Part shown: positions 1-5,579 of the stretch, in pieces
How the letters are laid out: every line of letters begins with the position of its first letter
Position numbering within the stretch: position 1 is the stretch's first letter
Assembly: GCA_002405435.1 (NCBI GenBank)
Contig: DHLU01000153.1
Location: 483-7,986 of the forward strand
DNA from: Flavobacteriales bacterium UBA4660
GTDB lineage: Bacteria; Bacteroidota; Bacteroidia; Flavobacteriales_D; Sanyastnellaceae
DNA length: 7,504 nucleotides
Direction: 5' to 3'
Made by a program: the position numbers and the translations under genes
Notes under the pieces: generated by a model
Databases searched by the model: none
Told to the model about the DNA's origin: nothing
What the model saw: only the letters and a program-made list of their open reading frames with translations

Positions 1-492
1 GGGCCCTTCGGCTATGAGTTGCAGTACTTCAATTTCCCGTTCGGTGAGTCTGCCCTGGAGTCCGGCGTCGGTGGGGTTGGCTGCCGAAAGCAGTATAGCG
101 TTTGCCTGCATCGAGAGGTGTTTTTTACCGGCCATCACATCATCAATGGCGGTCAGAAGCGATTGTTTGTCTGCGTTTTTCAGCACATAGCCGTCGGCAC
201 CTGCATTGACCAGTTTGGTGATCATACTTCTTTCATCGTGCATAGAGAGAATGATAATCCGCACATCGGGAAAGCGCCGGCGTATGAGCCGGGTAGTTTC
301 AAAGCCCTCCATTACCGGCATGTCGATATCGAGGAGCACGAGGTCAATTTTCAGCACTTCGAGGGCGGCGAGGGCTTCCTGTCCGTTGCGCGCTTCAGCG
401 GCGATTTCAAGCCGGCTTTCGTTTGCCAGCATTGCACGCAGTCCGTCGAGCACAATCTGGTGGTCGTCTGTGAGCAGCAGCCTGATGGGCAT
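1..492 (-). CDS. NarL/FixJ-family response regulator, C-terminus beyond the window
   Basis: Cytoplasmic two-component response regulator that would bind DNA when phosphorylated. Reading the minus strand from the ATG at 492 gives 164 uninterrupted codons to the window edge. The receiver domain fills residues 3-120: acidic pair D9/D10, phosphoacceptor D55 in LLDIDMP, S83 at the conserved Ser/Thr position, and K105 in GYVLK. After a linker (about 121-147), residues 148-164 (RLTEREIEVLQLIAEG) are the first helix of a LuxR-type HTH. Only about 50 residues are therefore missing from a normal protein of about 210-220 residues. The start is the ATG that places the receiver in its usual register; no Shine-Dalgarno is apparent. 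Its natural partner is the HisKA_3-type kinase at the right end of the window, on the same strand and upstream in the transcription direction, with the plus-strand cassette between them. Target genes cannot be deduced. Confidence 0.95.
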   Translation of the reverse strand, partial: MPIRLLLTDDHQIVLDGLRAMLANESRLEIAAEARNGQEALAALEVLKIDLVLLDIDMPVMEGFETTRLIRRRFPDVRIIILSMHDERSMITKLVNAGADGYVLKNADKQSLLTAIDDVMAGKKHLSMQANAILLSAANPTDAGLQGRLTEREIEVLQLIAEGP

Positions 493-493
493 G

Positions 494-503
494 TGAGGGT
501 TGG
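494..503. repeat. Left copy of 10-bp direct repeat flanking the plus-strand cassette
   Basis: TGAGGGTTGG lies just upstream of the response-regulator start codon. The identical 10-mer occurs in the same orientation at 6810-6819, just beyond the end of the cysteine desulfurase gene. The pair brackets the whole rrf2-receptor-encapsulin block. It could be a target-site duplication or a recombination scar. The G-rich core GGGTTGG also occurs elsewhere in the window (for example near 72-80), so chance is not excluded. Confidence 0.4.
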
Positions 504-538
504 GGGGTTGGTGATTGCGGCAGAATACCGTTTTTGGT

Positions 539-546
539 CAAAGTTA
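539..546 (-). promoter_or_regulatory. Candidate -7 element for the response regulator
   Basis: On the minus strand this reads TAACTTTG, an exact match to the Bacteroidota -7 consensus TAnnTTTG, 46 bp upstream of the response-regulator ATG. Transcription would begin near 530-534 with a leader of about 40 nt. No TTTG/TTG -33 element is seen at the expected distance, so this is a half-supported promoter. If the segment to the right of 503 was inserted, this promoter would be supplied by the insert. Confidence 0.45.
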
Positions 547-559
547 CGCAGCCATGCCG

Positions 560-589
560 GTTGTGGTGTCGGATTAAGTCCTAACTTTG
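560..589 (+). promoter_or_regulatory. Promoter of the rrf2 gene (GTTG - N18 - TAACTTTG)
   Basis: TAACTTTG at 582-589 matches the Bacteroidota -7 consensus TAnnTTTG exactly. GTTG at 560-563 matches three of four bases of the -33 element TTTG, with 18 bp between them, which is normal spacing. The predicted start lies near 594-597, giving a leader of about 55 nt before the GTG at 651. The spacer holds a small imperfect dyad, GGATTAAGTCC (571-581). The octamer is identical to the minus-strand one at 539-546, so the two promoters are divergent. Confidence 0.6.
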
Positions 590-602
590 TTTGGGCTCGC
601 AT

Positions 603-621
603 CCGGTCAATGGCTGACCGG
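603..621 (+). promoter_or_regulatory. Perfect 7-bp inverted repeat in the rrf2 leader
   Basis: CCGGTCA (603-609) and TGACCGG (615-621) are perfect inverted copies around a 5-base centre, ATGGC. The element begins a few bases downstream of the predicted rrf2 transcription start. It could act as a roadblock operator in DNA, or as a stable hairpin at the 5' end of the mRNA. Its half-sites do not resemble the palindrome before the receptor gene, so a different regulator or an RNA role is more likely than shared control by Rrf2. Confidence 0.45.
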
Positions 622-650
622 CTTCGGGCGGATTCTTACCTTGCAGCGCT

Positions 651-1070
651 GTGATTTCTCAGAAGACCAAATACGCCATCAAGGCATTGATTTACCTGGC
701 CGGGCAGGAAGGGGATATGCCCGTGCGCACTGCCGATATTTCCCGCGAGGCCAGTATTCCGAAGAAATTTCTCGAGCAGATTCTGCTGGCGCTGAAGCAT
801 GCCGGCATGGTGGCCAGCACCCAGGGTTCAAAGGGAGGTTATTATATGCTCAAAGATCCCCGCCGCATTACCCTCGTGGATATCCACCGTGTGTTTGATG
901 GGCCCATTGCGCTGGTGCCGTGTGTGTCGCTCAATTTTTATCAGCCCTGCAAAGACTGTGAGAATGAAAAAACTTGTCCGGTGAATTGGGGCATGGCCAT
1001 TGTGCGCGACAAGACCCTTGCGGCCATGAAGCGCATCACCGTGCATAGCCTGGTGAAAAGGCAATTGTGA
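651..1070 (+). CDS. Rrf2-family transcriptional regulator (IscR/CymR-like)
   Basis: A 139-residue protein with the typical Rrf2 length and layout. Residues 1-68 form the winged helix-turn-helix: an opening ISQKTKYAIKALIYLA, the recognition-helix region IPKKFLEQILLALKHAGMV (36-54), and the wing GSKGGYYML (59-67). Residues 75-84 (LVDIHRVFDG) begin the dimerisation helix. Four cysteines, C91, C100, C103 and C109, sit where IscR and NsrR ligate an Fe-S cluster, but the spacing (C-x8-C-x2-C-x5-C) differs from IscR's. The start is GTG: an in-frame stop at 615-617 and the absence of any other start codon before 651 leave no better choice, and it gives the usual Rrf2 N-terminus. The receptor and the encapsulin pair follow on the same strand, so it is likely their local regulator. 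Family members sense Fe-S status, NO, or cysteine supply; which applies here is not shown by the sequence. Confidence 0.95.
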   Translation: MISQKTKYAIKALIYLAGQEGDMPVRTADISREASIPKKFLEQILLALKHAGMVASTQGSKGGYYMLKDPRRITLVDIHRVFDGPIALVPCVSLNFYQPCKDCENEKTCPVNWGMAIVRDKTLAAMKRITVHSLVKRQL

Positions 1071-1101
1071 AAATAGCGCAGGAAAATTTTTTTATTCGAA
1101 G

Positions 1102-1120
1102 TTCTACTAAATTGGTAGAA
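1102..1120. promoter_or_regulatory. Palindromic operator, probable Rrf2 binding site
   Basis: TTCTACTAAATTGGTAGAA is a 19-bp palindrome centred on A1111. Eight of nine base pairs are complementary; only T1108/G1114 mismatch. It ends 6 bp upstream of the TATATTTG -7 element of the receptor gene and so covers the -33 region. Length, AT-rich centre and position suit a dimeric winged-helix regulator, and the nearest candidate is the Rrf2 protein encoded immediately upstream. I do not see the same palindrome before rrf2 itself (493-650) or before the shell gene (3717-3879). Confidence 0.6.
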
Positions 1121-1126
1121 GAACTA

Positions 1127-1134
1127 TATATTTG
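1127..1134 (+). promoter_or_regulatory. -7 element of the TonB-dependent receptor promoter
   Basis: TATATTTG matches the Bacteroidota -7 consensus TAnnTTTG exactly and predicts transcription from about 1139-1142, roughly 20 nt before the ATG. No TTTG is found at the usual 17-23 bp upstream; that place is taken by the palindrome at 1102-1120. This would fit either an activator-dependent promoter or one blocked by a repressor. The short leader is A-rich without a Shine-Dalgarno, as is common in this phylum. Confidence 0.55.
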
Positions 1135-1160
1135 CCGTCTGAATAGAAAAATAAAGTCAG

Positions 1161-3716
1161 ATGAAACAGAAAATTTTACTTTTAAGTTTGTTGATGCTTG
1201 GCTACGCGGCCGGCTGGTCGCAGTCGGTCAAAGGCCTTGTGTATGATGCCGAAACCGGGGAGCCACGCATTGGTGCTGCCGTGGTGTTGAAGGGAATGGT
1301 GCAAGGGGTTAAGACCGATGTATCCGGCTCATTTGCGTTGGATTATCAAGGCAGTTTTCCGGTTACCGTGGCCGTCAGCTTTCTGGGTTATGCCGTTCAG
1401 GATGTGCAATATGCCGGTGCTTCGGAGGTGCGGGTCGCATTGGAGCCCATTTCCACAGCGTTGGGTCAGATTGTGGTCACCTCGCGCCGGCGCAAGGAGT
1501 CTCCGCAGGAAATTCCGATTCCCATTGCCGTAATCAGCGGAAGCCTGCTCGACCAGACAGGCTCCTTTAATGTCAACCGCCTGAAAGAACTGGCGCCTTC
1601 GGTACAGTTGTATTCTTCCAATCCGCGCAATACGACGTTGAACATTCGCGGGTTGGGCTCCACCTTTGGTCTGACCAATGATGGTATTGAGCCCGGCGTC
1701 GGTTTTTATGTCGACGGGGTCTATTATGCCCGTCCGGCGGCCACGACGATCGATTTTATTGACGTAGAGCGTGTGGAAGTGTTGCGCGGACCTCAGGGCA
1801 CGCTGTTTGGGCGCAACACTACGGCAGGTGCGCTCAACATCCACACGTTGAAGCCCTCATTTGAGACCGATGCCGTGAGTGAGGTGAGCACGGGCAATTA
1901 TGGTTTTGTGCAGGCCAGGGCTTCTGTAAGCGGCGCCCTTGCGGGTGACGTACTGGCGGCGCGCGTATCTTTTACGGGAACCAACCGCGATGGGGTCGTT
2001 ACGCTGCGCGGCGCTGACCAGACCGACCGCGACATCAACACCCTTAACAACACCGGCATCAGGGCCCAGCTGCTGTTTAAACCGGCTGAGCGGTTTGAGT
2101 TGTTGCTCGCCGGCGATTATTCTCGGCAACGGCCCGATGGCTATGCACAGGTGTTTGCAGGGGTGGCGCCAACCCGTCGCGCAGCGTACCGTCAGTTTGA
2201 AAACATTATCGCAGACCTGGGTTACGACCTGCCTTCCCGCAATGCCTTCGACCGTCTTGTAGATCATGATACACCGTGGAAGAGCAACCAGGATTTTGGC
2301 GGGGCATCGCTCAATGCCGAATATATAGTCGGGCGGGGTACCCTGACCTCAACTACTGCGTGGCGTTTCTGGAACTGGGATCCGTCGAATGACCGCGATT
2401 TCACGGGGCTTCAGGGTCTGAGGCTTTCTCAGGCGCCGTCGGTGCACCAGCAGTGGTCGCAGGAGATCAGGTATGCGGGAAACCTCTCGCGCAATATCAC
2501 CGGCGTATTTGGTGTGTATGGCTTTGCGCAGCACCTTGAGGCCGACGGGGCACATGTTGAAGAGGCAGGGCGCGACCAGTGGCGGTTTTCACAAAACTCC
2601 ACCAGTGCATTGTGGCAGACACCCGGACTGCTCGATGGCTATGGCATTAGGAGTTATCCGACATACGACAACCAGAGTGCGGCCTTTTTTGCCCAGGTGG
2701 ACTGGTTGCTCTTTGACCGGCTGAGTATCTTGCCGGGGATCAGGGCCAACTACGACAAGAAAAAAGTGGATTTCCGGCGGGAGGTATACGGCGGCCTGCA
2801 GACGGATGATCCGGCGCTGATTGCGCTGCAGCGGACTGTGTATTCGAATCAGGTATTCCAGGCCGACATTGAAGACCAGAATCTTTCCGGTCAACTCACA
2901 CTGGCCCTGAAAGTGACCGATCGTTTGCGGGTATTTACGACCTATGCCAACAGTTTTAAGCCGGTGGGACTAAACCTTGGTGGTTTGCCCAACAAAGATG
3001 GAAAGCCTATGGTGGAGCTGGCCGTGATTCTTCCCGAGCGGGTCAATCACCTGGAGTTCGGACTGAAGTCTGAGCCCGCGCGCAACACGTTGTTCAACCT
3101 CACGGTTTTCAGCACTACGATAGACGATTACCAGACCCTGGTGCAAACGGCTGACCTCGCGGTAAACCGAGGGTATCTGGCCAACGCAGAAAGGGTGCGT
3201 GTGGAGGGCTTTGAGCTCGATGCGGCGGTCTTGGTGAAAGAATCATTGCGGATCAATGCAGCGGTCAGTTATTCTGACGGCAAGTATGTGCGTTTCACCA
3301 ATGCACCGCCCCCGCTGGAAGAAACCGGCGGACCCTCATTTAAGGACATATCGGGAGGTCAGTTGCCCGGTATATCCAAATGGATTTCTTCGCTCGGATT
3401 GGAATATACCCGCAAGAGCCAGGTGCTCAAGCAGGATGGACGCGTCTTCATTGCAGTTGATGGTTATTACCGTTCACGTTTTTCATCAAGCCCAAGCCCC
3501 TCGGCCTACCTGAATATCGGGGATTACGCCCTGGTAAACGGGCGGGCGGGGTTTCGGGCAGACTCAGGGGTTTCCTTCTTCCTCTGGGCCAGAAACCTCA
3601 CCGACCGAAATTACTTTGAACAGTTGCTGCCCGGAGCGGGCAATGCCGGCCATTTTGCTGGCGTGCTCGGTGATCCGCGCACCTATGGGGTGACCCTCCG
3701 GTATGAACTGCCCTGA
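1161..3716 (+). CDS. TonB-dependent outer-membrane receptor with carboxypeptidase-regulatory-like domain
   Basis: An 851-residue outer-membrane transporter that would take up a ligand using TonB/ExbBD energy. Residues 1-20 are a signal peptide (basic K2/K4, hydrophobic core 5-17) with probable cleavage before Q21. Residues 23-96 are a CarboxypepD_reg-like beta-sandwich (VKGLVYDAETGEP, then VSFLGY), an extension typical of Bacteroidota receptors. GQIVVTSRR (102-110) resembles a TonB box. The plug follows from about 112 to 235 and contains IRGLGS, YVDGVYYA and RGPQGTLFGRNTTAGALNI (209-227). The rest is a 22-strand-type barrel ending in YGVTLRYELP, without the usual terminal Phe. It is shorter than SusC proteins and has no SusD partner here, so glycan import is unlikely; it resembles the siderophore/iron-complex class. 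Substrate unknown. Its position between an Rrf2 regulator and an encapsulin-cysteine desulfurase pair makes an iron- or sulfur-containing ligand an attractive guess, but only a guess. Confidence 0.95.
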   Translation: MKQKILLLSLLMLGYAAGWSQSVKGLVYDAETGEPRIGAAVVLKGMVQGVKTDVSGSFALDYQGSFPVTVAVSFLGYAVQDVQYAGASEVRVALEPISTALGQIVVTSRRRKESPQEIPIPIAVISGSLLDQTGSFNVNRLKELAPSVQLYSSNPRNTTLNIRGLGSTFGLTNDGIEPGVGFYVDGVYYARPAATTIDFIDVERVEVLRGPQGTLFGRNTTAGALNIHTLKPSFETDAVSEVSTGNYGFVQARASVSGALAGDVLAARVSFTGTNRDGVVTLRGADQTDRDINTLNNTGIRAQLLFKPAERFELLLAGDYSRQRPDGYAQVFAGVAPTRRAAYRQFENIIADLGYDLPSRNAFDRLVDHDTPWKSNQDFGGASLNAEYIVGRGTLTSTTAWRFWNWDPSNDRDFTGLQGLRLSQAPSVHQQWSQEIRYAGNLSRNITGVFGVYGFAQHLEADGAHVEEAGRDQWRFSQNSTSALWQTPGLLDGYGIRSYPTYDNQSAAFFAQVDWLLFDRLSILPGIRANYDKKKVDFRREVYGGLQTDDPALIALQRTVYSNQVFQADIEDQNLSGQLTLALKVTDRLRVFTTYANSFKPVGLNLGGLPNKDGKPMVELAVILPERVNHLEFGLKSEPARNTLFNLTVFSTTIDDYQTLVQTADLAVNRGYLANAERVRVEGFELDAAVLVKESLRINAAVSYSDGKYVRFTNAPPPLEETGGPSFKDISGGQLPGISKWISSLGLEYTRKSQVLKQDGRVFIAVDGYYRSRFSSSPSPSAYLNIGDYALVNGRAGFRADSGVSFFLWARNLTDRNYFEQLLPGAGNAGHFAGVLGDPRTYGVTLRYELP

Positions 3717-3731
3717 CGCTGTGGTTGACTG

Positions 3732-3763
3732 CCGCCACGCTGAGCGCGGCGGTCGCCATGGCG
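3732..3763 (+). other. Tandem GC-rich stem-loops after the receptor gene
   Basis: CCGCC (3732-3736) pairs with GGCGG (3748-3752), and inside it CGC pairs with GCG around a TGA loop. A 10-bp perfect palindrome, CGCCATGGCG (3754-3763), follows directly. No T-tract comes after, so this is not a textbook intrinsic terminator. It may be a partial terminator, an mRNA 3'-end stabiliser or a processing site that sets different levels of receptor and shell mRNA. Confidence 0.35.
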
Positions 3764-3819
3764 AAAGGTTGAGTTAGGATTCGTGGTGGATGAGTTGAAG
3801 ACAACGTGAGACCTGGCGG

Positions 3820-3873
3820 TGCCCCGCGGGCAAGTGTAAATAGTATAGGAAGCTTGTATAAATAAAAATATAA
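3820..3873 (+). promoter_or_regulatory. Small hairpin followed by AT-rich leader of the shell gene
   Basis: TGCCC (3820-3824) and GGGCA (3828-3832) form a 5-bp hairpin with a 3-base loop. The 40 bases after it are strongly AT-rich (TATAAATAAAAATATAA near 3857-3873), in sharp contrast to the flanking sequence. Such AT-rich stretches before the start codon favour ribosome loading in Bacteroidota. I find no exact TAnnTTTG at a usable position (TATAATTG at 3869-3876 would abut the ATG), so a dedicated promoter for the shell gene is possible but not shown; read-through from the receptor promoter is the alternative. Confidence 0.35.
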
Positions 3874-3879
3874 TTGACC

Positions 3880-4797
3880 ATGGCAGAACAAAAAAAACAG
3901 CAGACGGCATTGGGCGATGTAGCGGCAAGGCAACTCGCCATTGCAACCCGCACGGTACCCCAGATGGGTACCATCACGCCCCGCTGGCTTACGCGGCTTA
4001 TTAACTGGATTCCTGTTGAATCAGGTGTTTACCGGCTTAATAAGGTGAAAGATGCCGAGGATGTAGAAGTGGACTGCACAGGACGCGACGAAAGGGAACT
4101 CCCAAACACTTTTGTGGATTATATTGAGAATCCGAGGGAGTACAACCTCACCGCCGTACAGACGGTGCTCGATGTGCATACCCGGGTGTCGGATCTGTAT
4201 AGCAAGCCGTACAATCAGGTAAGCGAGCAGTTGCGGTTGGTTATTGAAACAATCAAGGAGCGTCAGGAAAGTGAATTAATCAACAACAAGGACTACGGCC
4301 TGTTGCACAGTGTGCATGCTTCTCAGCGCTTAAAGACACGAACCGGAGCGCCCACACCTGACGACCTTGACGAACTGCTGACCCGGGTGTGGAAAGAGCC
4401 AGGATTTATTCTGACCCATCCGCACGCGATTGCGGCATTTGGACGTGAGTGCACGCGGCGCGGTGTGCCCCCGCCCACGGTTTCTTTGTTTGGATCTCAG
4501 TTTCTCACCTGGCGTGGCATTCCGCTGGTGCCTTCCGATAAGTTGCCGCTCCAGTCGGGTAAAACCAAGATGATTTTGTTGCGCACGGGGGAAGCGCGTC
4601 AGGGCGTAGTGGGTCTTTACCAGCCGAACTTGCCCGGAGAGCAATCTCCCGGTTTAAGCGTGCGGTTTATGGGTATTAATGACAGGGCGATTGCCTCCTA
4701 TCTCGTTTCGCTCTATTGTTCTTTGGCTGTGCTCACTGATGATGCGCTTGCTGTATTGGATGATGTCGATACCACCAAATTCCATGAGTACAAATAA
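3880..4797 (+). CDS. Family 2A encapsulin shell protein (SrpI-like, HK97 fold)
   Basis: A 305-residue protein recognised as a Family 2A encapsulin, the group of Synechococcus SrpI and Mycobacterium leprae major membrane protein I, with the usual length of about 300-310. Many copies should self-assemble into an icosahedral cytoplasmic cage. Characteristic stretches are VPQMGTITPRWLTRL (26-40, in the extended N-terminal arm), LPNTFVDYIENPREYNL (74-90, around the E-loop), a long helical P-domain part (about 93-135), and HPHAIAAFGRECTRRG (180-195) with VSLFGSQFLTWRGIPLVPSDKL (201-222) in the A/P-domain core. There is no inserted cyclic-nucleotide-binding-like domain, which separates it from Family 2B. 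I place the start at ATG 3880 (MAEQKKQQ); a TTG at 3874 would add only two residues. The cysteine desulfurase begins 23 bases after the stop, so the two are co-transcribed shell and cargo. I am confident of the family; assembly size and pore properties are not readable from sequence. Confidence 0.96.
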   Translation: MAEQKKQQTALGDVAARQLAIATRTVPQMGTITPRWLTRLINWIPVESGVYRLNKVKDAEDVEVDCTGRDERELPNTFVDYIENPREYNLTAVQTVLDVHTRVSDLYSKPYNQVSEQLRLVIETIKERQESELINNKDYGLLHSVHASQRLKTRTGAPTPDDLDELLTRVWKEPGFILTHPHAIAAFGRECTRRGVPPPTVSLFGSQFLTWRGIPLVPSDKLPLQSGKTKMILLRTGEARQGVVGLYQPNLPGEQSPGLSVRFMGINDRAIASYLVSLYCSLAVLTDDALAVLDDVDTTKFHEYK

Positions 4798-4820
4798 CCC
4801 GTAACCCATAGGCGGAGCGC

Positions 4821-5579
4821 ATGAATACCGAAGATTTCCCGGCGCTGCCGGACGAAAAGTGGCTGACCCGGCTCGCCAATGAATTTTTTGCCTTTGTTCC
4901 CGGAGAGGCCCGCACCCCTCGAGCGCATGTGCCTTCAGACTCCGGTGCACCCCTGCCGGGTGTGCCTGGTGATGTTAACGGAATCTCCGCACTGAGCCGC
5001 CCGGGCGCCTCACCTTCCTACAGTGTGCAGCCCAACCCGTTTAACCTGCGGCAACCCCCTGCTGCCTTGCCTGATCCGCATTATGCCGGTGCTGGTCGTG
5101 TACCGCAATCGGTGGCCGGCAGCGCGGCGGCCGCTTCAGGGTATTCGGTTACTGAGCATGGCCGGCTCGCGGGTGTCGATGCGATTTATAGGGATCCGCT
5201 GTTGTTTCCATCCGACCCCGTTGCCGCCGGCGAAGCAGTAAGCAAACTTATTCCGTCTGTGTCTTCCCCGGCAGGTGCAGGCATTATAACCGAAGGATTT
5301 ATGCGCGCTGTGCCGGGCGTGTACCATGGCTACCTCCCTGCTGCAGATCCTGGCGGTATTGCGCCGGTGGTATCGGGTGGCCCGCGCGCCTATGCGGCTT
5401 CACCGTCTGTGGTTTCTGCACAACCGCGGCTTACTGCGGCTGACAGCGGGGCAGTTGCCAGGGAAGCAGAATCATTTAACTTTCTTCATGAATCGGTTCT
5501 CGCTAATGCAGGCCAGTCCGGCGCAGACATGTTTGCAGGGGCATTGCTTAAGCAAGGACTGCAGCCGTCAAAGGTTCAT
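4821..5579 (+). other. Disordered cargo-loading region of the desulfurase (residues 1-253)
   Basis: Low-complexity segment enriched in Pro, Ala, Gly and Ser that precedes the catalytic domain and is expected to direct the enzyme into the encapsulin shell. Four patches stand out as less disordered: LPDEKWLTRLANEFFAFVP (9-27, amphipathic helix-like), GVDAIYRDPLLFPSDP (118-133), GIITEGFMRAVPGVYHGYLP (154-173), and ESFNFLHESVLANAG (217-231). These are the likely shell-contact points; the rest looks like flexible linker. The role is known for the family; assigning it to these patches is my inference. Confidence 0.75.

Noticed and set aside
571..581. GGATTAAGTCC as an Rrf2 autoregulatory site
   Set aside because: It is only an imperfect 11-bp dyad, and aligning its centre with the 1102-1120 palindrome gives no meaningful match.
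19..654. 211-codon open frame on the plus strand at the left end
   Set aside because: It is antisense to the response regulator, whose minus-strand reading has all receiver-domain key residues; the plus-strand translation shows no recognisable domain and runs through the promoter region.
1161..3716. SusC-type glycan receptor
   Set aside because: At 851 residues it is shorter than typical SusC proteins, and no SusD lipoprotein gene follows; the plug motifs resemble iron-complex receptors.
3874..4797. TTG at 3874 as start of the shell gene
   Set aside because: ATG at 3880 is only two codons downstream and gives the usual short polar N-terminus; no signal favours TTG.
3880..4797. Family 2B or Family 1 (linocin-like) encapsulin
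   Set aside because: There is no cyclic-nucleotide-binding-like insertion as in Family 2B, the sequence motifs are those of SrpI-type shells, and the adjacent cargo is a cysteine desulfurase rather than a ferritin-like protein or peroxidase with a C-terminal tag.
4654..4950. Minus-strand open frames spanning the shell/cargo junction
   Set aside because: They lie antisense to two strongly supported genes and show no domain, start signal or composition of their own.
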